Source: a virus. From it: a stretch of 44,411 bases of DNA. The notes under the pieces are model-generated. The model had not been told where the DNA came from and ran no database searches. It saw only the letters and a list, made by a program, of their open reading frames with translations. Every line of letters starts with the position of its first letter. Position 1 is the stretch's first letter. A program made the translations under genes and the position numbers. The stretch is from positions 1-44,411 of the IMG/VR virus record IMGVR_UViG_3300027985_000521; one strand, given 5' to 3'. Below are positions 1-9,500 of the stretch, piece after piece.

Positions 1-779
1 TGTATAACTCCAGTTGCTGTATCTAAGTCACAAGCTATCTGGTTTGATACGCTAAAATTAAGCAAGTCTTGATAACTGGTAGTTACAGCATACACCTCTC
101 CTGTCTGGTACATATGGCCAAAAACAGTCGGCAGTTGGGAATTGCTATTTATATTTGAAAATATAACTCCAGTAGAGCTATCTGAAACACGTACTTCACC
201 TATACGTGTTACTATAGCAGGAGGAGTTGTTGTGTACTGACCTGGAACAGTATCTGATAGATACAAAGTATCCCCTACTGAAAATGAAGAAGTATCTAGG
301 TCATGAACCCCACCAAACACAGTAATATACCCTATATCTCCGTCGGCTATGTCGCTGGTAGCAATCCCTTTAACCACTGAGTTAACATAAGTGTCGGCTA
401 ATGCAAGCTCAATCTCAGGTAAGAAGTTAGTGGCATCTACTCCAGTAATTTTACAAGCGTACCCGTTAAGTATAGTAGCTCCAGAGTTATTAACAACTCT
501 TAACAGCATTTCAAAACCGTACTGGATTACTACTCCATCTACCTCACACATACCCGCGATAGCACCGTGTTCTTTATCCCAAAATATGATACCTTCTTGG
601 TGGGTAGGGGCGTCTACTGTGATATCAAATACCGCCTTCTCTAACGGTATAGCTGCATGAGTTTCTATCTCGGTTAAAACTTCAGATCGGTTTAAGACTT
701 GCTCTGCGCTTCCTGTTCCTCCCTTCTTTATATCAGTAATATCCCCGCTTGCTAGTACGTCATCTAGTTGAATAGTCAT
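1..779 (-). CDS. Virion/tail structural protein, N-terminal part (runs off left edge)
   Basis: The ATG at 779 follows a good ribosome binding site (AGGAGA), and the frame is open for 259 codons to the window edge. The product is beta-rich. Residues 97-105 (NNSGATILN), 138-157 (around ATSDIADGDIGYI) and 169-180 (GDTLYLSDTVPG) match a pattern I know from modular phage tail and virion proteins, in which a bound-state segment is followed by 'Gd.lYls..pG'. It is the last tail gene in the leftward late block. Its missing C-terminus may be the fragment at 44137-44411, but direct joining of the two ends is out of frame. An exact function such as fibre, appendage or hub cannot be assigned. Confidence 0.8.
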   Translation of the reverse strand, partial: MTIQLDDVLASGDITDIKKGGTGSAEQVLNRSEVLTEIETHAAIPLEKAVFDITVDAPTHQEGIIFWDKEHGAIAGMCEVDGVVIQYGFEMLLRVVNNSGATILNGYACKITGVDATNFLPEIELALADTYVNSVVKGIATSDIADGDIGYITVFGGVHDLDTSSFSVGDTLYLSDTVPGQYTTTPPAIVTRIGEVRVSDSSTGVIFSNINSNSQLPTVFGHMYQTGEVYAVTTSYQDLLNFSVSNQIACDLDTATGVI

Positions 780-787
780 GCTATCTC

Positions 788-1225
788 CTATGAATAAATA
801 ACTACGTCAGTTAAATGTAAGACTGTTTCTCCGGCAAATATGACAGTCTCTGAATCTGAGTCCCACCCAACATCTGTTATAGCTATAAATTGTTGCCAGT
901 CCCCATATTCTGTGTCAGTTTCTGGACGTAACCATAGCAGATATAAGACTCCGGTAGTTAGGCCAGAATCAACTGTCAATGTTCCGTCATCCCTATCTAC
1001 TTCAGTTCGTACTCCTAAGTCTACTGATGAATCTATACGGTATCTTAGTTTAACTGCTTGAGTCGGTCTAGACACAGCCACATTCCACTCTATAGTAAAC
1101 GATGTGTCTGTTCCACTTATATAAACATCGGTTAACGGAGTTAATGACGGATTATATTCTTTAGGTTCTATACAATCCCCGTCAGGAGTGATAGAGCAGG
1201 AACCTGTAGCTTCTTGACATGGCAT
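788..1225 (-). CDS. Small beta-rich protein of the tail-fibre cluster, unknown function
   Basis: This is a 145-residue product starting at ATG 1225 behind AAGAGGT. After a Cys-containing N-terminus (MPCQEATGSCSI) the rest alternates short beta-like stretches. Residues from about 35 to 145 resemble a fibronectin-III or Ig-like fold, with 'TSFTIEWNVAV' near the start and evenly spaced tryptophans. No catalytic motif is visible. It lies between two tail-fibre-region genes with 8- to 10-nt gaps, so a role in the adsorption apparatus is inferred from position only. Confidence 0.7.
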   Translation of the reverse strand: MPCQEATGSCSITPDGDCIEPKEYNPSLTPLTDVYISGTDTSFTIEWNVAVSRPTQAVKLRYRIDSSVDLGVRTEVDRDDGTLTVDSGLTTGVLYLLWLRPETDTEYGDWQQFIAITDVGWDSDSETVIFAGETVLHLTDVVIYS

Positions 1226-1235
1226 ATACTACCTC

Positions 1236-1805
1236 TTATTGTGGTGTAGTTGTTCCTGAGTATAGTGGAAGCATCGACCAGAAATCTTCTTTAGTTTCTG
1301 GAGCTTCTATAGTCCCGCTAATTACTTGACTCTGTATATTTCTGGCGGCTTCCCATACTTCTACGTTCCAATCCCATACCTCCTTGCAAAATGGGTAATG
1401 AGTATACGTAGGGTTGTTAATGTAGCTGGCACAGTTGTGTACATTTGTAAATACAACTCCTTGTGCTATGTTATATGAATCCACAACAGACTGTATAAAT
1501 TCTGTGGTTGCCTCTGTAGCTGATTCTATTAAAGTAGATAACTTTTCGGCCTCAGTGGTGACATCCAACCAAGTACCATCCTCTTGCATCTGATAAGATC
1601 CTGAAGATGGCCTTACTTCAGCTTCAGCGACAAAAGTATTTATATAGATACGCTCTTGACTGTCTGAGTTAGAAGGATCATAATCTGGATTTTCTTCCTT
1701 ATCCCAATATTTGACAGGCACTTCATTAGCTGAAGCAAAATTACCAGTTACAATATCACCTGCTTTGAGGGCATTACTTACTGCTCCTATTTTTACAAAG
1801 TTCAT
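1236..1805 (-). CDS. Hypothetical tail-region protein, possible fibre accessory
   Basis: The 189-residue product starts at ATG 1805 behind AAGAGGATA. The first 60 residues look like a small beta domain (VGAVSN-like start, 'KAGDIVTGNF'). Residues 80-130 are helical and the C-terminus is rich in Trp and aromatic residues (KEVWDWNVEVWEAARN), ending in a Pro/Thr tail. Size and position just after the two adhesin genes would suit a fibre-assembly or chaperone protein. I recognise no family, so that role is a guess. Confidence 0.65.
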   Translation of the reverse strand: MNFVKIGAVSNALKAGDIVTGNFASANEVPVKYWDKEENPDYDPSNSDSQERIYINTFVAEAEVRPSSGSYQMQEDGTWLDVTTEAEKLSTLIESATEATTEFIQSVVDSYNIAQGVVFTNVHNCASYINNPTYTHYPFCKEVWDWNVEVWEAARNIQSQVISGTIEAPETKEDFWSMLPLYSGTTTPQ

Positions 1806-1814
1806 ATTATCCTC

Positions 1815-2942
1815 TTAATTGAAATTTATTCCGTAAATACCTGTAACTGTTGGCTCGTTGTACCCACCAGAATTAGCAACGCCGACAAAAATGGACGTTT
1901 CAGTAATACCGGTAATGTACAAAGTACTTCTTGAGGTGTCAGTACCGATGGCTGATACCTCATCAACTTTATGATAAAGAGATTGGTTTGCAAAAAGGTT
2001 ACTCACAGAGAATAATTTACCAATCCTAGCATCGAGAGTAAATGGCGTTGTCGTTGTAACCCTATAACCTAACCCCTCAATTAAAATAACGTCAAAATCA
2101 CTAAGATTATATCCAGTACCAGACCAATCAACTGTTACACTAACCCCTGCACTGCCTTCCCATATAGCAGTCATGTCACCGGAGCTTTTTGTTGCCGGCA
2201 AGTATTCATCTACTTTCCAAACTTTTACACGGCAGAGTGTAGAAGAAATTACAGCCGATAGTACGCCAAAAGGGTGACCAGAAACGTTGCCGTTAATACT
2301 AGCCAAGTAATCCCTACCTGTCTGTACTATTATTTTACCGTTTGACACCGAGGCTTTAACTCCATAGATAGCACCAGCTGAAGTATACACCCACCCAGGG
2401 TCACCCCACCCTGTAATAGCTGAACCAGCATTACTATCTGAGTTGTAAATCTCAGCAACAACAACCAAGTCCCTGTTAAGATAGTCAGGCCCAAGTTCGG
2501 AAGTAATGTCAATTTCATATCTGGAACTTACAGCAACATTGGAGCCACCGTTAACCATTAAGGTTTTAGAGGTGTTCCTAGTGGCATACCGTTTCTTGTA
2601 GCCAACAATACTATTAATATATACCGTTCCAGCTGCGGCAATAGTAAACCCCGTTAAGCTAGTTGCGCTAACAGTCACAGATAAGGATGTATCTGCATCA
2701 CCGACAGATAATATAGAAGCCCATGCAGTAGGATTAGCTTGTATAAATTGCTTCGTAACTACATTGCTTCCCCTGCTTTGTCCCGAAGCATTACCACTAA
2801 GTATTGTTATATATTCAAAATCTGTCCAAGAGTATCCAGATGGTAGACTATATGATCCCGCCCCATTCAAACCTACCGAGAGAATGACAACCTCTTCCAG
2901 CACACCATCAGCTTGCCCAAAAATATCGTGTAGAGATTTCAT
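1815..2942 (-). CDS. Tail fibre/adhesin protein with duplicated receptor-binding-like modules
   Basis: The 375-residue product starts at ATG 2942 behind AAGGAGA. It lacks the T7-type anchor of its upstream neighbour. Residues 257-375 are a C-terminal module starting IWEGSAG..VTVDWS.T.Y.LSDFD.I and ending IYGINFN. The same module ends the neighbouring fibre at 2952-4529. The N-terminal part has a weaker version (YSLPSGYSWTDFEYITIL, about residues 31-48). The DNA of the shared part (about 2092-2160 and 3157-3225) is also strikingly similar, so the module was copied recently or is maintained by recombination. It is probably a distal fibre or receptor-binding subunit carried by the anchored fibre. 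Confidence 0.75.
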   Translation of the reverse strand: MKSLHDIFGQADGVLEEVVILSVGLNGAGSYSLPSGYSWTDFEYITILSGNASGQSRGSNVVTKQFIQANPTAWASILSVGDADTSLSVTVSATSLTGFTIAAAGTVYINSIVGYKKRYATRNTSKTLMVNGGSNVAVSSRYEIDITSELGPDYLNRDLVVVAEIYNSDSNAGSAITGWGDPGWVYTSAGAIYGVKASVSNGKIIVQTGRDYLASINGNVSGHPFGVLSAVISSTLCRVKVWKVDEYLPATKSSGDMTAIWEGSAGVSVTVDWSGTGYNLSDFDVILIEGLGYRVTTTTPFTLDARIGKLFSVSNLFANQSLYHKVDEVSAIGTDTSRSTLYITGITETSIFVGVANSGGYNEPTVTGIYGINFN

Positions 2943-2951
2943 TCAGTCTCC

Positions 2952-4529
2952 TTAATTTCCATATTTGATTCCATAGATTTCTGTTAGAACAAAGCTACCG
3001 GGAGAGACTACCGTAAAACTGGTGTCTGTAACTCCATTACTGTTTAAGTAAGTTGAGTTATCCCTAGCCACTGAGACACCATATGTTTTCAGTAATGAGG
3101 GCGTGATTACAGTTGGAAACCTCCTTGTCGGTAGCCCGGCAACAAGGAGTATTTCATCAAAATCACTAAGCCTATAATCAGTATCAGACCAATCAACTGT
3201 TACCCCATCACCAGCACTACCAGACCAAATAGTGGTTCTGCTGCCACCTTGTTCAGTTCCCTCACCAATACCATTAACAATATTCCAATCGTCTGAAGCT
3301 GCTCTATATTGGAACGTCAACGAAATATTAGCGTTTCCTGTATAGAAACCTTCTGTATCACCGTAGACAGTGCCAGTCACATAGAGCCTAGTAGCATTAG
3401 AAACTGTGCCATTAACATCAAATACAGTTACCCAATCACCATCACTCAAATTGGTTGTAGGTAACGTCATTGTGATATCACCTGCCGAAGCATCTACTGG
3501 ATATGCTTTACCAATCTCAGCCGTAAAATCCGCTGTCTGGATACTTTCAGGAACTACAGTACCACCTCCAATGGAGCCCCAATCAGTGCCATCATGTCCT
3601 TCAAAACTACCAATATCAGAATTAAACCTAAGCATACCACTAGAGGCAGCAGGCCTTTGAGCGGTCGTGCCAACTGGCATTTCTGCTGCCCCCGTGGAGC
3701 TAGTCTTATGTACTATAAAAGCGGCTTCAACACTATCAGCGGCGGCCTCCGCCCTGTCAGCTTCACCTGACGCGACTACAGAACTATCATAAGCGTCCTG
3801 CGCGCAGTTAGCCGCATTCTGAGCATTCTCGGCAGAATTAGCCTCTGCTAACTGAGCCGCATTCCTGTATGTTGCAGACTCGCCTGCAGAAGCCGCCGAA
3901 GCTGTGGCTGATAAAGACGCGCTACTTGCTGATAAAGTCGCTTCAGCGGCCGCAGTTTCAGCAAGGTCTTTATACCCCTCAATTACTGAAATATCGTAGG
4001 CTAAAACCCAATACCCTGCAGTTAAGTCATCTGGAAAACTTGTACCGGATATGTGAGCTTCTACGCATACGTACCAGTTACTATCAGGCGCTACTATAAC
4101 ATCTCCCACAAAATAGTTCTGCCCAGAAACTTCCCAGTTGCCTCGCCACGCTACTGAAATCGCCGTTTGGTCAATGACCAATTGCTGTTGCTGAATTATC
4201 ATAACCGCACGGTCTAACGCGGTTTCAATAGAATTTACATCCAGAGCATCTCCGTTAATTAAATCAACTTCTTGAGTCCTTGGAAGCTGCCTATATATTT
4301 CTATGAACCCGTCTACTGCGGCATTGCTACAAACACAAGTCCCACCTTGAATACCGTCAACAGTAGTTACGTCATAATCGAGACCGCGTACCCATGAAGA
4401 CGCAAGGCCATCTGGGTCTATATACTGAATAAAAACGTCAGACGCAGCAAATATTTTGAAACTAAAAGCGTAGCTTCCAGGTCCTGTATATTTATATCTG
4501 ATAAGTGGGCTTAAACTGTCTACGGTCAT
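2952..4529 (-). CDS. Tail fibre protein with T7-type N-terminal anchor
   Basis: The 525-residue product starts at ATG 4529 behind AGGAGA. Residues 1-120 (RYKYTGPGSYAFSFKI, ending DVNSIETALDRAV) match the T7 tail-fibre N-terminal domain that attaches a fibre to the tail. Residues 128-178 (WRGNW..G..Y..GDVI, then YWVLA) look like a small carbohydrate-binding module. Residues 185-272 are an Ala/Ser-rich coiled coil. Residues 285-320 have the 'GTTAQRP..SSGMLRFNSD...EGHDGTDW' pattern common in fibres. Residues 431-525 form the C-terminal module shared with the next gene. It binds the cell surface during adsorption. No intramolecular chaperone motif is evident. Confidence 0.9.
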   Translation of the reverse strand: MTVDSLSPLIRYKYTGPGSYAFSFKIFAASDVFIQYIDPDGLASSWVRGLDYDVTTVDGIQGGTCVCSNAAVDGFIEIYRQLPRTQEVDLINGDALDVNSIETALDRAVMIIQQQQLVIDQTAISVAWRGNWEVSGQNYFVGDVIVAPDSNWYVCVEAHISGTSFPDDLTAGYWVLAYDISVIEGYKDLAETAAAEATLSASSASLSATASAASAGESATYRNAAQLAEANSAENAQNAANCAQDAYDSSVVASGEADRAEAAADSVEAAFIVHKTSSTGAAEMPVGTTAQRPAASSGMLRFNSDIGSFEGHDGTDWGSIGGGTVVPESIQTADFTAEIGKAYPVDASAGDITMTLPTTNLSDGDWVTVFDVNGTVSNATRLYVTGTVYGDTEGFYTGNANISLTFQYRAASDDWNIVNGIGEGTEQGGSRTTIWSGSAGDGVTVDWSDTDYRLSDFDEILLVAGLPTRRFPTVITPSLLKTYGVSVARDNSTYLNSNGVTDTSFTVVSPGSFVLTEIYGIKYGN

Positions 4530-4541
4530 TTCGTTCTCCTA

Positions 4542-6503
4542 TTATTGTTGACGCATACGTTCTCGCTGTTTAATCTGTTCAATTTGAATACGCTGTTTCA
4601 AATTAAATCTTGGGTCCTCTAAAAGAGCACTTCTAGCGGCTGCTCGGTAATCTAGAATTATGCCGTGAATTAACTCAGCTCTACCTGCATCATGTGCAAA
4701 AGCGTTATACAGCGGCGACTGCATCATCTCAGCTATTTTATCTCTCAACGGTGGTAGCGTGCCAAAGCCCTTTCCCGCGTAAACCATCATAGCTTCATAT
4801 TCTTGTGGACTGAGGGCCACTCCAAAAGCGTTGGCTCTAGTTACTGGAATTTTGACACCAATCTTACGCATCTCAGAGGCGACAGGGTCTTTGCCCGTAA
4901 TGGGACTAGCTATAGACGGGTCAAGAAAATGATCATACGTCATCGGTTCACCCCATAAATCAATCTTATTTGTGACCTTCTTTGACCAGAAGGGAACCTT
5001 ACTTATGAATGCTTCAAAGGGACTATTTATCTGTTTTACATTTGGGTCAATATTTCTAGTAACTCTTTTCTTGACGACGTTAGGAACAAAGCCTGACCCA
5101 ATCTTGGTCATATAAATTTTAAATGGCTTTATGCTGTCCTCTCGCCTACAGGAGTTTAGCATATCTACTACATCACTCAAACCGCTAACCCAATGGTCAT
5201 CTAGCATCGCGTCGCTCAGAGCGAACACATAGTCTGCGGCCATCTCATCAATAGTATTTTGAGCATCGGCATCCATTTCATGGTCTATATTAGACGCCAA
5301 TTGTTGATAGGACGCCTGAGCTTTAAAGAAGAACCCGTATGGCCCTAACATGTCTAGCGGGATATGCCCGTCGGCAAGCCTAATTGTATTTTCCTTATGC
5401 CCGTCTTTCTCCCATAAATCTCTAGCTTGGGCGTTGACTGGCGCCTGACCGTCTAGCCTGTCACTGAGGGTATATCCTACTCCTGTAATAACAAGAGTTC
5501 CTGCAGCCATTCTTCCAATAGCTTCAGCTCGTTCAGCGCCGCCGGCTTGAAGTGCGGCTACAGTACGGTTACTGTATCCTTTAATCGGAATCGCAGCCAA
5601 CGGAGTTCTACTAAGACCATAAGACATAATATTAACCATTGTACGCCTAAAGGGCACGACCCATCGCATTCCTGGTATGTCATGTCCTTTTTCCGCCATC
5701 GCCTGATCCATCTTACCAGCGGGCCTGTTAGTATACGTGCGTATATCGGCATCATCAAGTCCTTTTTTAATAATATCTAAATCACTGCCTGATAGTGCCT
5801 CATTCATAAAATCAGTGTAGTGCTTGTTTATTTCAGCCCCATCAGAACTCATACTAAGAGCTTTACGCATAGCTTGTTTTGAAATTTCAGCTCTGTAGTT
5901 TATGATTTTAAAAAACGTATCACCGATAGTTAGTGCTTCTCCCGGAGTGTTAGATATTGTCCCTAAATAGTCTAAGCCTTTGACCAGAATTTGATTTGAC
6001 GTATTAAGATTAGCGCCCTTAATGGCCCTATGCTGCCATTCTATCTTAGCCTGCTTAGCAAGTTCTTTTGGCATGTTTAACTGAGCTAATGCAGCTTCAT
6101 TTGACGCAGCGCGTTTCAGAAATCTATACTTAAGGAACCTTATAGCATCTACGGAACCCTTGGCCAAACCCTCTACCTCTGCCGCGACTTCTTTAAACTG
6201 CTGAAGGCCTTGTGGAGTAGATAAAGACTGTACGGCCGACGACATAGCGGTTTCTAAAACTCTTGACGTCAAAGGAACACAGTTAGACACTACATTAACT
6301 CCGTGCGTTCCAGGGTCAGACAACAAAGAGTTAACGTAAAACTCGTAGGCCATATCAATTTTTGACGCCTTTTTAGTATCAGGCTGCGGCGTAGAGTTAT
6401 ACAATGACCCTTCACTGTCTAGCTTATTTAATAGTGCATTTAATTCAGTATGATTCGCCGCTGCAGTTTGACCACAGGCTTTACCTAGATAATCTTCAAG
6501 CAT
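4542..6503 (-). CDS. Large internal virion (ejection) protein, C-terminal partner
   Basis: The 653-residue product has an ATG at 6503 that shares one base with the stop of the upstream gene (TAATG), so translation is coupled. It is mainly helical, with a hydrophobic patch at about residues 330-350 (RMAAGTLVITGVGYTLS). A preceding 'MRWVVPFRRTMVNIMSYG' stretch resembles the conserved C-terminal region of very large phage ejection and polyvalent proteins (LPD38-like). In many phages this sequence ends a single giant protein. Here it is a separate gene following a 1227-residue partner. The inferred role is as part of the internal core that enters the cell with the DNA. No enzymatic motif is seen. 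Confidence 0.7.
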   Translation of the reverse strand: MLEDYLGKACGQTAAANHTELNALLNKLDSEGSLYNSTPQPDTKKASKIDMAYEFYVNSLLSDPGTHGVNVVSNCVPLTSRVLETAMSSAVQSLSTPQGLQQFKEVAAEVEGLAKGSVDAIRFLKYRFLKRAASNEAALAQLNMPKELAKQAKIEWQHRAIKGANLNTSNQILVKGLDYLGTISNTPGEALTIGDTFFKIINYRAEISKQAMRKALSMSSDGAEINKHYTDFMNEALSGSDLDIIKKGLDDADIRTYTNRPAGKMDQAMAEKGHDIPGMRWVVPFRRTMVNIMSYGLSRTPLAAIPIKGYSNRTVAALQAGGAERAEAIGRMAAGTLVITGVGYTLSDRLDGQAPVNAQARDLWEKDGHKENTIRLADGHIPLDMLGPYGFFFKAQASYQQLASNIDHEMDADAQNTIDEMAADYVFALSDAMLDDHWVSGLSDVVDMLNSCRREDSIKPFKIYMTKIGSGFVPNVVKKRVTRNIDPNVKQINSPFEAFISKVPFWSKKVTNKIDLWGEPMTYDHFLDPSIASPITGKDPVASEMRKIGVKIPVTRANAFGVALSPQEYEAMMVYAGKGFGTLPPLRDKIAEMMQSPLYNAFAHDAGRAELIHGIILDYRAAARSALLEDPRFNLKQRIQIEQIKQRERMRQQ

Positions 6504-9500
6504 TAATCACATACCTTTTTTAAAATATTCTCAGCTTGCCACCTGAGTTCATTAATCTTAGTATTATGCTCAGCCATATTTAAATGGGTGTCAATATCGG
6601 CCCATCTGAGCACTGCCGATGCTCTTTGGGCGGGGGTGTTAAGCATGGCATACTGACCTGCCAGAGCCTGAGACATCCTCATATCAAAAGACCCATCTGG
6701 CCCTACAATATAATTTCTATCAAGAGACTTAAGGATATTCTTAAGAATCGCCCTATCGTTTTTACCTTTGAAGTTAAGTGACCTAAATACGTCAAGACTT
6801 TCTGCACTTGGTGCTCCTGTTTTTAACTGGGTTGACAACATGCTGTTTACTGCTCTAAGTTTATCGAAAGCCAGCACAGACATAATGTCGTCAGGATGGG
6901 TTAATATGACACTAGCCATTTCTCCCATTTGGGCTTGAGTATCCATAAGAGTCCGGCTTATAAGTTGCACCGACTCGTCTGAAAATCCCTCATATGGAAC
7001 TATGCCTAGGTCGTGTTCTGGATTAACTCGTTTCGCACTAGTAATTAACATCTGGCCAGAAGAGTCCCTAAAGCTAGCATGAGTCTGTAATAGGCTGGCC
7101 ATGTCGTCCATTGTGTTAAGCTTAAATATATTTATTCTACCGCTGCCCCCTATATAAGCTGGCATGTAAAGATCGTCAATGAAACGCACTCCAAAGTGAT
7201 CTTCTACCCTATTTAGCTGCTGCCCTAATTTAAGGGACTCGGCATCAGTAAGCTGGTCAAGCGCGCTTCGATTTCTGTACGTTCCAACTTGCATTGAAAC
7301 CCCTGCTTGATCGCTAACTGATAAGTCCTGGCGGGGTACTAAACTGTCACCGGACTCTATTTCCCAATCTTGCATAGAGCTATATTCACTTACTCGTCTA
7401 GCTTCATCTTCTTCGGCCAGTTGGCGTAAAGCAAGATCAGCATCTTCAAAATCTACGTCATTGGCATCGGCATACCTAGCCACGACGTCGTCGTAATTAG
7501 CTGCAAGTTCTTTTGGCGAAAGACCTTCTTGGTATTTATGGATTTCTTCATAGGCTATAGCCCTCGCATGATTACGAGATATATCATTAAGGGCTCCCAG
7601 CCTGTTAGAACCGCTGAGCATATCTCCATACAGAATCATAGCCTTTTTAGCCTGGCGTTCATAGGGAGACCCTTTAAGGTTTTTTACGTCGGCTGCGAGA
7701 ATATTACGAACTACAGCTACTTCGTCTAACTTATTATAATACTCATAGGCTTTTCCTAATTCTTTATGCGCCTCAGCAGACGGGAAGCCCATAGCTTTAC
7801 GCAGAAACTCCTCTCGCTGCTTACGGTATTGCTGGAAACCACTATTCGCTTTTCTAAACTTAGAGGACACATTGGCCTCCTGCCCTAAAAGCTTAGCCTC
7901 AGATGCACCGAGATTTTTTGACTCTACTGACCACCATTGATTAAATTTAACCCCTTTAGGGTCAGTTATTTGCCAAGCTTGAAAGTCTTCGCGCCCTTTT
8001 AAGATATCTTCAGCTGAAATTCTGAAAGACCCTTTATCGTTAGTAACTGTAACATTACTAATCATAGACCGATCCCAGCCGTAAAGCTTAGCGATAGCTT
8101 CGACTTCGTCGTCTGGCAAAGCCTTGAAAGTCTTAACTTTATTGTCAGTAGTATCAAAATACGGAGTTTCAACTTTCAGACGGTCAGCCGCTGGGTATTT
8201 AGGTCGCATGTCCGCAGAACCTTTAGGCGGCCAGATTTGCTGCTTTGACGTTCTATATTTATTATACAACCTGCCTAGCGCTGTACGCATATCTCCGACA
8301 GTTTTTATATTATCATAATCAAATATCCGTGAAACTGCGTTTGAGGGTTCTGCCTTCGGAAGGCTAGAAAGATTAGGCTCAAACCGAATTATATGCTTAT
8401 CTTCGACATAAACAAGATGGTCGCTAATGTCATAGTCATGAGCTTTAAATCTGGACTGCCCGGCCTCCACTGCTTTTCGCATAGCAATAGAACCTGGGGG
8501 AGCCATATACTTAGGGTCAAGTTCGTCAATACCGCCGCGATAATACGTATTTTTAATACCTTCAAAAGAATCAGGTTTTACCGCCTCTAACTTCTTAGCC
8601 ACTTCTTCGTCAATACCATTTTTATATATCTCAAGCATTTCTTCTTCCGCTTGTTTATATAGGCGTATTAAAGGGGCTTTTTTATTCGGATTAGCCTTTT
8701 TAAAGGCATTTAAAAGTTCTTGGTTCCGGGCATTTACGTCATCAATAAAGTCAGCCCCATACATGCCTTTAGCTAGACGCTCTTTAAATAAGTCAGGGGC
8801 TTTTTTAACTGCGTCTTCTATTGACATACCTTCTTTAACAAGTCGTGCTCTGAGAGCTGTTATGGCTTTCTCCATAGAAGCAGGAGTGACTTCGCCATCA
8901 ATTGTTTCTAAAGCATTCTCGCCATACCAGTCTGAACTCACTTTATTTCTAACCGCGTTATGTATTCGCTTAGAAACTATAGGACTTGAGGCTTCACTAA
9001 AAGGCAAGTCTGGCGTCTTATTAACTACAGAGCTTTCTCGTTCAGCTTTTATAATCTCCGTCTTAAGTATCTGCATAGTTTTAGCTTCATCGGGGGTTAA
9101 TTCTGTTTTATGAGCTAAATCTATGACCTCTCTAAATACCTGTCGAACCTCAGGGCTACGAAGGTCCCCTGCTTCAACTTTAACCTGTATTGATGCTCGC
9201 TCTGACTCTACGCGTTTAGCCATATGCTTAAACTTCTCCGCTTGAATCTGAGCGTAGTTTTTCCTGGTCGCCTGATTAGCCGAGCTTGAAGAGTTTATGT
9301 TAAAAATAGTCTGGTCTTCAGATAGCCCAGTAGACTTAGCTACTGGCGGCGCCGTTAAAGGATCATACTGACCAGTTGACGCCCTTTCTATTTTCATAGA
9401 AACTGTTTTTTCTATCGCTTCAGTAATAGCATTAGAATTTTTACTAGTGAGTACGCCTCTAACTTTGTTGATAGCTTTTTCCGCGGCTAGTCCATGCACT

